Below, piece by piece: positions 7,036 through 15,879 of a stretch of 64,000 nucleotides of DNA. The DNA is from Allonocardiopsis opalescens (GTDB taxonomy: Bacteria; Actinomycetota; Actinomycetes; Streptosporangiales; Streptosporangiaceae). The notes beneath the pieces were generated by a model, which was given only the letters and a program-made list of their open reading frames with translations, was not told the origin of the DNA and did not search any database. The stretch is taken from positions 1,426,001 to 1,490,000 of the forward strand of contig NZ_PVZC01000001.1 in the NCBI RefSeq assembly GCF_003002095.1, given 5' to 3'. A program made the translations under genes and the position numbers. Positions within the stretch are counted from its first letter, which is position 1, and each line of letters begins with the position of its first letter.

Positions 7036-8016
7036 GTGGCGGTGCAGGCGACCGACGAACAGCGGGACGACTACCGGTCGAGCGCCGTCGGGCGGCGGCG
7101 CAGCTGGTACGGGACGAAGAAGCACGTCAAGCGGGTGCTCGGCTGGAGAGTGCCCAATCTGGTGATGCGCGGGGCGGTGAACGTGCTCCGCCCCGACCTC
7201 CGCCGCACCGGCCGGCTGCCGGCCCCGGCGGCACTGCGCGAGGTCGTGGGCATCGTCGACGAGAGCCGCTTCGTCATGCTGCGGCCGTCGATGTGCGTCA
7301 TCGCCAAGGAGCTGTACTGGGGCCACGGCCGCCGGCCGCAGGCGGGCGACGACTTCGCGGTCCGGCTGGTGGCGGCGGTGGCCCGCCACTCCGACGTGCT
7401 CTTCGACATCGGCGCCTACACCGGGCTGTTCACCCTGGTGGGCACCGCCGTCAACGACAAGCTGCGCGCGCACACCTTCGAGATCGTGCCCGAGGTGTAC
7501 CGCGCCCTGTTCGACAACGTCGTGCGCAACCGGGTGCTGGACCGCACCACCCTGCACCACGTGGGCGTCGGCGACCCCGAGACGACCATCACCATGCCCG
7601 TCGCCTCCGGAGACTCCGCGCTGCCGAGCTTCTACTCGGCCTCGCTGTCGTTCAACGACGGCATCCCGATCGCGGTGCGCTCCTGGGACTCCTTCGCCGA
7701 CGAGGTGCCGGCCGGCTCGCGGGTGGTCGTCAAGATCGACGTCGAGGGCACCGAGGACGACGTGTTCCGCCACGGCCAGCGCTTCCTGGCCGAGCACCGC
7801 CCCGACATGCTCTGCGAGGTGCTGCACGAACACGCCGACGGCGCCGAGCTGGCCGCGCTGCTCAAGCCGCACGGCTACCGCTTCCACCTGGTCCGCGAGC
7901 ACGACCTGGCGCCCGCGGGGGAGCTGGTGCCCGACCAGGTGCACCGCGACTGGTTCTTCACCACCCGCGGCGAGGACGAGCTGACCGCGATGGGCATCGA
8001 GATCGGCGAGCGCTAG
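7036..8016 (+). CDS. FkbM-family SAM-dependent methyltransferase
   Basis: Methyltransferase of 326 residues. The SAM-binding motif is DVLFDIGAYTGLFTLVG, and the FkbM C-terminal signature is seen in VVVKIDVEGTEDDVFRHGQRFL and PDMLCEVLHEH. FkbM enzymes O-methylate sugars, polyketides or other metabolites; the substrate here cannot be deduced. The GTG at 7036 is preferred because AGGTGG (7023-7028) lies seven bases upstream; the frame extends further upstream without support. The basic N-terminus (RRRSWYGTKKHVKR) could associate with membranes. Convergent with 8071-8379 across a terminator. Confidence 0.85.
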   Translation: MAVQATDEQRDDYRSSAVGRRRSWYGTKKHVKRVLGWRVPNLVMRGAVNVLRPDLRRTGRLPAPAALREVVGIVDESRFVMLRPSMCVIAKELYWGHGRRPQAGDDFAVRLVAAVARHSDVLFDIGAYTGLFTLVGTAVNDKLRAHTFEIVPEVYRALFDNVVRNRVLDRTTLHHVGVGDPETTITMPVASGDSALPSFYSASLSFNDGIPIAVRSWDSFADEVPAGSRVVVKIDVEGTEDDVFRHGQRFLAEHRPDMLCEVLHEHADGAELAALLKPHGYRFHLVREHDLAPAGELVPDQVHRDWFFTTRGEDELTAMGIEIGER

Positions 8017-8028
8017 CCGGGCGCGGAA

Positions 8029-8060
8029 CCGGGGCGCCCGCCTCGCGTCGGGCGCCCCGG
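8029..8060. terminator. Bidirectional hairpin terminator
   Basis: CCGGGGCGCCCG pairs perfectly with CGGGCGCCCCGG round an eight-base loop, between two convergent genes. Confidence 0.75.
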
Positions 8061-8070
8061 CCGCACGGCC

Positions 8071-8379
8071 TCAGGCAGCGTTCACCCGGGCCGCGCCGGT
8101 GGGCCGCTCCATGACGGCCAGACACTGCTCCACCTGCGCGTTCAGCTCGCCGAGCAACTCCCAGGCGAGGTTCAGCTCGTCAAGGGCGGCCTCACTGAGC
8201 TCCGCGCCGTGCACCTGGCGCAGCCGGGTGGTGAGCACGGTGAGCCGCCGGCCCAGCACGGCATAGCGGAGCGCGAGTTCTTCCCGGTACTCGGGAGCGG
8301 CCACCGCCGGCCCGGGAGGGGCCGCCAGCTGGGTCGCCAGGGTGTGGATGACCTGGTCGAGCAGATCCTTCGAACTCAT
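8071..8379 (-). CDS. Hypothetical helical protein
   Basis: Protein of 102 residues, almost entirely alpha-helical by composition, with heptad-like Leu spacing in YREELALRYAVLGRRLTVLT and DELNLAWELLGELNAQVEQCL. No signal peptide or membrane segment. No family is recognised. Its ATG at 8379 has TAGGTT seven bases upstream (8387-8392), fitting a leaderless transcript, which supports it being a real gene. Confidence 0.6.
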   Translation of the reverse strand: MSSKDLLDQVIHTLATQLAAPPGPAVAAPEYREELALRYAVLGRRLTVLTTRLRQVHGAELSEAALDELNLAWELLGELNAQVEQCLAVMERPTGAARVNAA

Positions 8380-8386
8380 GTTCGAG

Positions 8387-8392
8387 AACCTA
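8387..8392 (-). promoter_or_regulatory. -10 element TAGGTT, leaderless
   Basis: Fits TANNNT and lies seven bases upstream of the ATG at 8379 with no ribosome-binding site. Confidence 0.5.
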
Positions 8393-8504
8393 CCACTCGG
8401 CGGCGACGCGTGGCGAGTGCACCCGACATCCGGCCGACCGGGCGGATGACCAGGTGCGGCCGTCCGAAACGATCAGTTCGGGATGCGTTCACCGGACAAG
8501 CACC

Positions 8505-8510
8505 CATAAT
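8505..8510 (+). promoter_or_regulatory. -10 element CATAAT for leaderless corA mRNA
   Basis: Near-consensus hexamer eight bases before a GTG (8519) and eleven before the ATG at 8522; no Shine-Dalgarno sequence is present. This spacing would allow initiation at the GTG. Confidence 0.55.
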
Positions 8511-8521
8511 TGGTCCCCGTG

Positions 8522-9496
8522 ATGACGGAATGCGCGATCTACCGCGCTCGTGAACGAATCGACGTCGAGGGTGACATCAGCGACACCCTGGACGAGGCCC
8601 TGCTCTCGGACGACCGCGCCTTCTGCTGGATCGACCTGCACGAGCCGACCGAGACCGAGTTCGACCTCGCCTCCAGTGAGCTGAACCTGCACCCCCTCGC
8701 GGTCGAGGACGCGGTGGAGGCGCACCAGCGGCCCAAACTGGAGCGCTACGGCGACGTCCTCCTGGTCGTCCTGAAGACGCTGAGCTACGACCGCGCCAAC
8801 ACCGACGTGCGCACCGGCGAACTCATGCTGTTCATCGGCCGCAGCTACGTCATCACGGTGCGCCACGGCGACGTCGACCCGCTCGGGCAGGTCCGCCGCC
8901 GGCTCGACAAGGACCCGACCCTGATCGACTTCGGCCCCTCGGCCGTCCTCTACGGCGTCATCGACGCGGTCGTGGACCGCTACGTCGACATCGTCGACGA
9001 GGTGCACGCCGCGGTGACCGACCTGGAGGAGCGCGTGTTCGTCTCCACCCGGGGCCCGGTGGCCGAGGACATCTACGCGCTCAAGCGCGAGGTGCTGGAG
9101 ATCCACAACGCCGTCGACCCGCTGGTGCCGGTGGTCAGCTCGATCGTGACGGGCGAGTCGGTGCGGGTCGCGCCGGAGGCGCTGCCCTTCTTCCGCGACG
9201 TCGCCGACCACGTCATGCTGGTCGACAGCCGGGTGGACTCCCTCAACGAGCTGCTCCCGCAGGTGCTGGCCGCGCACCTCGCCCAGGTCGGCGTGCAGCA
9301 GAACGACGACGCCCGGCGGATCACCGCGTGGGCGGCGATCTTCGCCATGCCGACGATGATCGCCGGCATCTACGGGATGAACTTCGACGTCATGCCCGAG
9401 CTGCGCTGGGCCTTCGGGTACCCGATGGCGATCTTCGCCATGGTGGCCGTCTGCACGGTCCTGTTCGTGATGTTCCGCCGCAGCCGCTGGCTGTGA
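8522..9496 (+). CDS. corA: CorA-family magnesium/divalent cation channel
   Basis: Membrane Mg2+ (or Co2+/Ni2+) transporter of 324 residues. The long soluble N-terminal domain ends in two transmembrane helices; the pore signature Gly-Met-Asn is present at residues 285-287 in IAGIYGMNFD at the end of the first helix. The short basic tail RRSRWL is typical. The funnel domain has the expected coiled regions (RVDSLNELLPQVLAAHLAQVGVQQNDDARRITAWAAI). The start may be ATG 8522 or GTG 8519; the -10 box just upstream suggests leaderless translation. It is a single-gene unit, convergent with the EamA gene. Confidence 0.93.
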   Translation: MTECAIYRARERIDVEGDISDTLDEALLSDDRAFCWIDLHEPTETEFDLASSELNLHPLAVEDAVEAHQRPKLERYGDVLLVVLKTLSYDRANTDVRTGELMLFIGRSYVITVRHGDVDPLGQVRRRLDKDPTLIDFGPSAVLYGVIDAVVDRYVDIVDEVHAAVTDLEERVFVSTRGPVAEDIYALKREVLEIHNAVDPLVPVVSSIVTGESVRVAPEALPFFRDVADHVMLVDSRVDSLNELLPQVLAAHLAQVGVQQNDDARRITAWAAIFAMPTMIAGIYGMNFDVMPELRWAFGYPMAIFAMVAVCTVLFVMFRRSRWL

Positions 9497-9545
9497 GCCG
9501 CCGGCGCGGGCCCGCCCCCGGCGGCCCCGCGCCGGCGGCCGCCGC

Positions 9546-10526
9546 CTAGCCGCGGCGCCGCCGCGGCGCCGCGTACTCCACCGCCACCGCGGCCGCCAGC
9601 AGCAGCGCCCCGACGGCGCCGGCCGTGCTCAGCCGGTCGCCCAGGAGCAGCACGCCCAGCACCGTCGCGGTCAGCGGCTCCAGGATCACCGCCAGCGCCG
9701 CCGCTGAGGTGGGCGCGGTACGCAGCCCGGAGAAGTAGGCGACGTAGGCCAGCGCCGTCGGGACGGCCCCCAGGTACAGCGCGGCCGCCCAGGACGCGGC
9801 CGTCGCGGGCACCGCCAGGCCCGCGAAGGCGGCCGGGCCCAGCAGCAGGGCGCCGCCGACCAGGCAGCCCAGGCCGGTGACGCCCAGCGCGTCCAGGCCC
9901 GGCACCGACGTGCGGTTCAGCAGGGTGAGGACGGCGAAGCCGAGGCCCGCCAGCAGCGCGGCGCCGACCCCGGCCGCCGTCCCCCAGCCGTCCGCCTCCA
10001 GGCCGGGCGCGCCCGCGAGCAGCACCAGGCCGGCCACCGCGAGCAGCAGCGCCGCCAGCAGCCGCCCGGCCGGGCGGCGCCGGGTCAGCACCACCATGCC
10101 GGCCGTGACGAACACCGGCACACTGCCGATCGTCACCAGGGTGGCCAGGCTGACCGACAGCAGCGACACCGAGGCGAAGTACGCCGCCTGATAGAGGCCG
10201 AGCAGGGCGCCGGCCGCCAGCAGCCGCCGGACCACCGCGCCGCGCAGCGGCACCCGCGCCAGCCGTCCGGTGACCGCGAGCACCAGGGTGACGGCCAGCC
10301 CGCCCAGCAGCAGCCGGTAGGCGGCGACGGCGAGCGGGTGCAGTTCGGCGGTGCGCTGCAGGACGTAGCCGGCGACACCGCCGGTGCCCCACAGCACTCC
10401 GGCCGCCACCAGCAGCAGCGGACCGGAGGCACCGCGGCGCGGTCGCGCGGACGGGGATCCGGCCGGATGGGCGGCAGGTTCGGAAGCAGTACGAGAAGAA
10501 GCAGCCTGACCAGGCATTTCGGGCAC
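9546..10526 (-). CDS. EamA/DMT-superfamily transporter
   Basis: Inner-membrane exporter of 326 residues with about ten hydrophobic helices in two EamA repeats (roughly residues 37-170 and 185-318), the second containing PTALAYVAYFSGLRTAPTSAAALAVILEPLTATVLG, typical of the RhaT/EamA group. The N-terminal 35 residues are polar. These proteins export amino acids or other metabolites; the substrate is unknown. The start may be the first or second ATG (10526 or 10517). Confidence 0.85.
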   Translation of the reverse strand: MPEMPGQAASSRTASEPAAHPAGSPSARPRRGASGPLLLVAAGVLWGTGGVAGYVLQRTAELHPLAVAAYRLLLGGLAVTLVLAVTGRLARVPLRGAVVRRLLAAGALLGLYQAAYFASVSLLSVSLATLVTIGSVPVFVTAGMVVLTRRRPAGRLLAALLLAVAGLVLLAGAPGLEADGWGTAAGVGAALLAGLGFAVLTLLNRTSVPGLDALGVTGLGCLVGGALLLGPAAFAGLAVPATAASWAAALYLGAVPTALAYVAYFSGLRTAPTSAAALAVILEPLTATVLGVLLLGDRLSTAGAVGALLLAAAVAVEYAAPRRRRG

Positions 10527-10811
10527 AGAGAACTCCAGCGTCGACGTTTCGGGGAGTCGTCGGCGCGGGCTCGTGCTGTGAACTACACCGCCCGCGCGCT
10601 ACCGGAGCGGCGGCGGGGTGCAGAAGATGAGATCAGGCCGGGCCATGGCGACGAGTCTAGGGGAGCCCGCCGGGCCGCTGCCGGGCAGGGGCGGCGCCCG
10701 CCTCCGCGTGCCGGTCCCCGGCGCGGAGGGAGCGTACGGGCGCCGGCGACCGCCGCACTCGGCCGTCCTGTGCCGTCCGGGTCCGCCCGGACGGTGCTTC
10801 ACACTGGAACC

Positions 10812-11684
10812 ATGAGCTCTCGACGGCCCAGACGCGCGGCCGAACACGACGACGGGCTGACGGCGCACACCGTCGCGGGGGGCCGGGCCGAGCTGCTGGC
10901 CGATCTGGACCGGCCCAACGGCTGGATGCTGATCGTCAACGACACACCCCAGTCCCACGTCGACCTCGACGACCCCACCCGGCTGGAGTTCGAGTACGTG
11001 CGGCGCCTGGCGCACGCCGTCGACCTGGCGGCCGACGACGGCGCCCCGATCGACGCCGTCCACCTCGGCGCGGGCGCCCTCACCCTCGCCCGCTACATCG
11101 CCGCCACCCGGCCCGGCTCCCGCCAGCGCGCCGTGGAGATTGACACCGAGCTGACGGAGCTGGTGCGCCGCCGGCTGCCGTGGGACCCCCGCGCCCGCAT
11201 CCGCGTCAGCGGCGCCGACGCGCGGGAGTGGCTGACCCGCCAGCGGGCCGCCTCGGCCGACATCGTCATCGCCGACGTCTTCGCCGGCGCCCGCACCCCG
11301 GCGCACCTCAACTCCGCGGAGTTCGTGGCCGAGGCCGCCCGGGTGCTGCGCGACGGCGGCGTCTACGCGGCCAACATCGCCGACGGCCGCCCGCTGGCGC
11401 ACATCCGCGCCCAGGCCGCGACGGTCGGCGGCGTCTTCGCCCACGTCCTGGTGATCGGCGAGCCCGCCGTGCTGCGCGGCCGGCGCTTCGGCAACCTGGT
11501 GCTGGTCGCCGCGCACGACCCGCTGCCCGTCGCGGAGCTCACCCGCCGCACCGCCCGCGACGCGATGCCCGCCCGCGTGCTGGCCGGCGAGGAGCTGGCC
11601 CGCTTCACCTCGGGCGTCGCCCCCGTCCACGACGCCGCCGCCACCCCCTCCCCGGCACCCCCCGACGGCGTCTTCCTGCGCTGA
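10812..11684 (+). CDS. Spermidine synthase-like methyltransferase-fold protein
   Basis: Protein of 290 residues with the Rossmann fold of spermidine synthases: the nucleotide-binding region is VHLGAGALTLARYIA followed by the acidic AVEIDTELTELV, and the D-rich loop is IVIADVFAGARTPAHLNSAEFV. The polyamine-binding gate region of true SpeE is not evident, so it may be one of the many actinobacterial fused/lone spermidine-synthase-like proteins without proven polyamine activity. The ATG at 10812 has CACACT six bases upstream and no Shine-Dalgarno site. Its stop is four bases from the stop of the convergent nucleotidyltransferase gene. Confidence 0.78.
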   Translation: MSSRRPRRAAEHDDGLTAHTVAGGRAELLADLDRPNGWMLIVNDTPQSHVDLDDPTRLEFEYVRRLAHAVDLAADDGAPIDAVHLGAGALTLARYIAATRPGSRQRAVEIDTELTELVRRRLPWDPRARIRVSGADAREWLTRQRAASADIVIADVFAGARTPAHLNSAEFVAEAARVLRDGGVYAANIADGRPLAHIRAQAATVGGVFAHVLVIGEPAVLRGRRFGNLVLVAAHDPLPVAELTRRTARDAMPARVLAGEELARFTSGVAPVHDAAATPSPAPPDGVFLR

Positions 11685-11688
11685 GCCG

Positions 11689-12393
11689 CTACTCGTCCAG
11701 GTACTCCGCGTACGACGCCCACGGCGCGTCCGGCTCCCCGTCCTCCCCGGCGGCCAGGCGCTCGTTGATGTCCTGCGACCACCGCGCCGCGAAGACCTGG
11801 ATCTCGCGCACCCGCTCCGCGCCGATCCCGTACGCGGCCAGCAGTTCGGGATCCATCTCGTTGACGAAGTCCAGCCGCTCGGCGAGATCGGTCAGTGAAC
11901 CGACGGCACTGTGCGCCCGCCCCAGGTTCTCCAGTTCGGTGAAGGAGAAGTACTCACCCGCGGCGGCGAGGTCGATGATGTCGCGCGGCAGACTGCGATT
12001 GCAGATGGCCCGCATCTTCAGTCCGACGGCGTCTTCGAGCGAGATGACGCGACCGATGTCGAGCCCGACCGGAGGGTGGAGCAGTGGCTCCTTGAGCAGG
12101 TCCACCTCGCACGCCTCGCGCGAGACGGGGTCTATGACCAGCAGCCGGGCCATCAGCGGGCTTCCCTCGATGATCTCCACGTCGTAACCGGAGTCGCGGT
12201 ACGCGGTGGCCAGATCCTCCAGGGTGCGCTCGATCGGGACCTCCGTCGAGATGACGAAGTCCAGATCCTGGCTCGGACGCTCGACCAGCCCGTGGGCGCG
12301 TACGGCGTAGCCGCCCGCGAGGCAGAGCCCGTAAGCGTCCTGTAGCCGATACGCGACGTCAAGCAGTTGACGATGGAGACGAGGGAGTTCCAC
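11689..12393 (-). CDS. Nucleotidyltransferase, AbiEii/AbiGii toxin-like
   Basis: Protein of 234 residues with the pol-beta-like nucleotidyltransferase signature: LAGGYAVRAHG followed by RPSQDLDFVIS, giving the G-G and D-x-D catalytic elements, and a third acidic residue in CEVDLLKE. Family members include the toxin AbiEii of type IV toxin-antitoxin and phage-exclusion systems, but many homologues have other roles. It lies 31 bases downstream of the 142-residue gene 12425-12853 on the same strand, and the two probably form an operon. Whether the upstream gene works as its antitoxin is inference. Confidence 0.75.
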   Translation of the reverse strand: MELPRLHRQLLDVAYRLQDAYGLCLAGGYAVRAHGLVERPSQDLDFVISTEVPIERTLEDLATAYRDSGYDVEIIEGSPLMARLLVIDPVSREACEVDLLKEPLLHPPVGLDIGRVISLEDAVGLKMRAICNRSLPRDIIDLAAAGEYFSFTELENLGRAHSAVGSLTDLAERLDFVNEMDPELLAAYGIGAERVREIQVFAARWSQDINERLAAGEDGEPDAPWASYAEYLDE

Positions 12394-12424
12394 CGGGTGG
12401 AGCCCTTCAGGGGGAGAAGGCCGG

Positions 12425-12853
12425 TCAGTCGTGCGGGACGGCGAGGCGCAGCTCCGGGAAGCGCTCCTCCCAGGGAGTGCGGAACACCGGTCCGAACGCG
12501 CGGCGCAGCACAGGCCAGTCGGCCACCAGGTGCCCGGCGTTGAGGTACGTGATGTAGTCCTCCGCCAGCCCTTCGGTGATCACCAACTGGTACAGCCCGA
12601 CACGGATGCCCGGGCGGCCCACGTCGAAGGACCTCATACCCGACCAGGCCAGCCGGAGCGGCGGCCGGACGACGCCGTCGGCAGGTCCGCGCAGGGCGTC
12701 CAGGGATGACGGAATCCGGTCTGACACATGTGCGTAGCGGACGGCGTCGGGGGAGCGCAGCCGGCCGGTGGAGGGCGCCGCTGTGCCGTTGGATCGCACA
12801 GGGCTCGGCGCACCGGGGTTCCACAAGGGAAGGTGCGGCTCGGGTCGGCTCAT
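12425..12853 (-). CDS. Unknown protein, partner of the nucleotidyltransferase
   Basis: Protein of 142 residues. The N-terminal 60 residues are proline-rich and poorly ordered; the C-terminal half is conserved-looking: RLAWSGMRSFDV, GLYQLVITEGLAEDYITYLN and WPVLRRAFGPVFRTPWEERFP. I recall similar sequences next to nucleotidyltransferase genes in other actinomycetes, where they are unnamed. No HTH is evident by eye. The ATG at 12853 has GATAAT (12860-12865) six bases upstream, fitting a leaderless start, so this is the promoter-proximal gene of the pair. Confidence 0.65.
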   Translation of the reverse strand: MSRPEPHLPLWNPGAPSPVRSNGTAAPSTGRLRSPDAVRYAHVSDRIPSSLDALRGPADGVVRPPLRLAWSGMRSFDVGRPGIRVGLYQLVITEGLAEDYITYLNAGHLVADWPVLRRAFGPVFRTPWEERFPELRLAVPHD

Positions 12854-12859
12854 GCGGCC

Positions 12860-12865
12860 ATTATC
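12860..12865 (-). promoter_or_regulatory. -10 element GATAAT of the nucleotidyltransferase operon
   Basis: Reads GATAAT on the minus strand, six bases upstream of the ATG at 12853, with no ribosome-binding site. Confidence 0.5.
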
Positions 12866-13055
12866 CCCGGAGCACGGCCGTAGCGCACACGATGGCGTGG
12901 ACGGTGCCGTTCGTGCCTGAACAGCGCGAAGCCGCGACGAACCGGAACTTTGGGCGATTTCGGCGCACGTTGCCGGGAGAACACGGTAAAAACGTTAGGC
13001 TGAAACGATCGCTCACCGTAACGCCGCCATCCCCCCTGACCTCGAGGACCGAGCG

Positions 13056-15872
13056 ATGCCCAACGCGCGTGACCACGCGTCGCCGACGGTGCCGCCGCCG
13101 GGCCGGGAAGGGGAGTCCAAGCAGCTCCTCGACCTGGTCGCCGCCGCCCGTGCCGGGCGGGGCGGCGCGCTGGCGGTGCGCGGCGACCTCGGCGCGGGGA
13201 AGACCGCGCTGCTGCGGCATGTGCGCACGGTGACCGACGGCATGATCGTGCTCTCCTGCGCGGGCACCCCGCTGGAGGCGGCGCTGCCCTTCGCCGCCCT
13301 GCACGAGCTGCTGCTGCCGGTGCTGGCCCGGGTCGACGTGCTCGCCGGCGACCAGGCGGCGGCGCTGCGCGGCGCGCTCGCCATGGAGGAGGCGCCGGCG
13401 GACCGCTTCCTGGTCGCGCTGGCCACCCTCACCCTGCTGGCGGAGCTGGCCGGCGACGCCCCGCTGCTGCTGCTCGCCGACGACGTCCAGTGGCTGGACC
13501 CCGCCTCCGCCGACGTGCTCGCCTTCGTGTCCCGCCGCGTCTCCGGCGACCCGATCGCGCTGCTGTGCGCCGGCCGCCGCCCCGGCCCCGACGACCCGCT
13601 GCGCGTACTGCCCGAGCTGTCCCTCGGCCCGCTGCCCGAGGACGCCGCCGCCCGGGTGCTGGACGACCAGGAGGCCGAGCTGGCCGCCCCCGTACGGGCC
13701 CGGCTGCTGGCCGAGGCGGCGGGCAACCCGCTGGCGCTGCGCACCCTACCCCGGCTGCTCAGCCCCGGTATGCGGGGCGGGCGGCTGCCGCTGCCCGACC
13801 GGCTGCCGCTGGGCGACGCACTCACCCGCGCCGTCGGCGCCGCCACCGCCGGACTGGAGCCCGAGGCCGCGCACGCGCTGCTGGTCGTGGCGCTGGAGGA
13901 GACCGGCCGCCGCGCCGCGGTGGGCGAGGCGGTGCGGCTGCTCGGCCTGCCCGACACCGCCCTCGCCGAGTTGGCCGACACGGGCCTGGTGCGCGCCGAC
14001 GGCGACCGCATCGTGTTCAGCCAGCCGCTGATGCGCTGGTACCTGCGCCAGGCCGCCCCGTCCGCGCAGCAGCGCGCCGTGCACGCCGCCCTGGGCGCCG
14101 TCTTCGAGCGGGCCGGCGACACCGCGCGCCAGGCCATCCACCTCGCCGCCGCCCGCACCGAGCCCGACGCGGCCGTCGCCGACCTGCTCGACCAGGCGGC
14201 CCGGCGGGCCGCCAGGCACGGCGGCATCGCGGCCGCCGCGCCGATGTGGGAGCGCGCCGCCGACCTCAGCCCCGGCGCGGCCGAGCGCGCCGAACGCCTG
14301 CTGCGCGCGGCCGACGCCGCCTGGCAGGTCGGCCGCAACGGCCACGCCAGGATTCTGCTCGACCGGGCCGCCGTCGACGTGCACAGCCCCGCCGCCCGCG
14401 CTGAGCGCGACCGCCTCAACGCGCTGCTGCTGGCCGGCGGCGGCGACGTCACCGGCGCGATGGCCCTGCTGGCCGACGGCGCGGCCGTCCTCGCCCGCGA
14501 CGACCCCGCCGGCGCGGCCGAACTGCGGCTCCAGGCGGTCCGCTACGCCTTCGACGCGGAGGCGATGGACGCCATCGGCTCCGGGCTCGCCGCCATCGCC
14601 GAGCTGCCGCTGCCCCCCGACAACCCGGTGCGCCGGGTCGGCACGGCCGCCGCCGCCATGCTGCACGGCCGCACGCTGCCCGCCGGCGAGATATCGGCCT
14701 CCGAGCTGCACAGCGCGATGCTGCACTGGGTCGACAGCCCGCGACCCCGCCCGTGGATGTGGCCGCCGCCGTTCCAGCCGTCCTTCGGCTACGACGACAC
14801 CGGTGCCCGCGCCGCCTACCTGCGCGCCGAGGCGACCCTGCGCGACCGGGGTATGGCCGGCGGCCTGCCCGTCGTGCTCGCGCAGCTGTGCTGCCTGGAG
14901 ACGCTGATGGGGGAGTGGGCGGACGCCGTCGTGCACGCCCATGAAGGGCTGCGGCTCACCGTCGACATCGGCGAGCGCGAACTCGACTCCGCGGTCTTCC
15001 ACGGGGGCCTCGCCTACATCGCCGCCGCCCAGGGCCGCGCGGACGACTGCCACCGGCACGTCACCGAGGTGCTCAGGCTGGCGGTCCCCGGGCAGGCCAG
15101 GACGGCCAGGGCGCAGGTCGGGCTCGCCCTCGGCCTGCTCGAACTCGGCGAGGGCCGCCCGGCCGAGGCGCTGGAGCAGCTGCTGCCCATCGCCACCCCC
15201 AACGGCCCGTCCTCGCACCGCTTCATCGCCGCCTTCGGCGCCTCACTGCTGGTGGAGGCGGCCGTGCGGGCGGGCCGGCTCGACCAGATCACCCCCGACG
15301 TGCTCGCCTACGTGCTGCCGGGCCGCGCCCCGCGGAACCCCGTGGCGCTGGCGCGCGAGCACCACGTGCGCGCCCTCATGGCCACCACCTCGCGCGATCC
15401 CGGCGTGCAGGGCCAGGCGGTCCGGCACTTCGAGGCCGCCCTCGCCGAGTACACCGCGGTGCGCCGCCCGTTCGTGCAGGCCGGAGTGCACCTCGACTAC
15501 GGCGAGTGGCTGCGCAGGAACCGCCGCAGGGCCGCCGCGCGGCCGCAGCTGCGGACCGCGCTGCGCCTGTTCACCGAGCTGGGCGCCCAGCCCGCCGCGC
15601 AGCGGGCCCGCGCCGAGCTGGCCGCCGCTGGATTCGAGCGCCACACCGCGGACGCGCCGGCGGCCGAGGACGCCCGCGCCGAGCCGGCCGGCGGCCTCCC
15701 GCTCACCCCGCAGGAGCTGCAGGTCGCCAGGCTGGCCGCGGCGGGGCTGTCCAACCGGCGCATCGCCGCGCAGCTCTTCCTGTCGCCGCGCACGGTCGCC
15801 CACCATCTGCACGCGGTGTTCGGCAAGCTCGACCTGCGCTCCCGCGCCGAGCTGCCGGGACGGGTGCCCTGA
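13056..15872 (+). CDS. Large ATP-binding LuxR-family regulator (LAL)
   Basis: Regulator of 938 residues. An N-terminal AAA-type ATPase has a Walker A at residues 43-50 (GDLGAGKT) and a Walker B at LLLLADDVQWLD near 140. A long helical TPR-like middle follows, and a LuxR helix-turn-helix closes the protein ([37 protein letters not shown]). Such LAL proteins (MalT relatives) switch on metabolic or secondary-metabolite genes in actinomycetes; the inducer is unknown. GAGG eight bases upstream supports the ATG at 13056. TAGGCT near 12994 could be its -10 element. It faces a second LAL gene tail to tail with a seven-base gap. Confidence 0.9.
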   Translation: MPNARDHASPTVPPPGREGESKQLLDLVAAARAGRGGALAVRGDLGAGKTALLRHVRTVTDGMIVLSCAGTPLEAALPFAALHELLLPVLARVDVLAGDQAAALRGALAMEEAPADRFLVALATLTLLAELAGDAPLLLLADDVQWLDPASADVLAFVSRRVSGDPIALLCAGRRPGPDDPLRVLPELSLGPLPEDAAARVLDDQEAELAAPVRARLLAEAAGNPLALRTLPRLLSPGMRGGRLPLPDRLPLGDALTRAVGAATAGLEPEAAHALLVVALEETGRRAAVGEAVRLLGLPDTALAELADTGLVRADGDRIVFSQPLMRWYLRQAAPSAQQRAVHAALGAVFERAGDTARQAIHLAAARTEPDAAVADLLDQAARRAARHGGIAAAAPMWERAADLSPGAAERAERLLRAADAAWQVGRNGHARILLDRAAVDVHSPAARAERDRLNALLLAGGGDVTGAMALLADGAAVLARDDPAGAAELRLQAVRYAFDAEAMDAIGSGLAAIAELPLPPDNPVRRVGTAAAAMLHGRTLPAGEISASELHSAMLHWVDSPRPRPWMWPPPFQPSFGYDDTGARAAYLRAEATLRDRGMAGGLPVVLAQLCCLETLMGEWADAVVHAHEGLRLTVDIGERELDSAVFHGGLAYIAAAQGRADDCHRHVTEVLRLAVPGQARTARAQVGLALGLLELGEGRPAEALEQLLPIATPNGPSSHRFIAAFGASLLVEAAVRAGRLDQITPDVLAYVLPGRAPRNPVALAREHHVRALMATTSRDPGVQGQAVRHFEAALAEYTAVRRPFVQAGVHLDYGEWLRRNRRRAAARPQLRTALRLFTELGAQPAAQRARAELAAAGFERHTADAPAAEDARAEPAGGLPLTPQELQVARLAAAGLSNRRIAAQLFLSPRTVAHHLHAVFGKLDLRSRAELPGRVP

Positions 15873-15879
15873 CCGGCGC

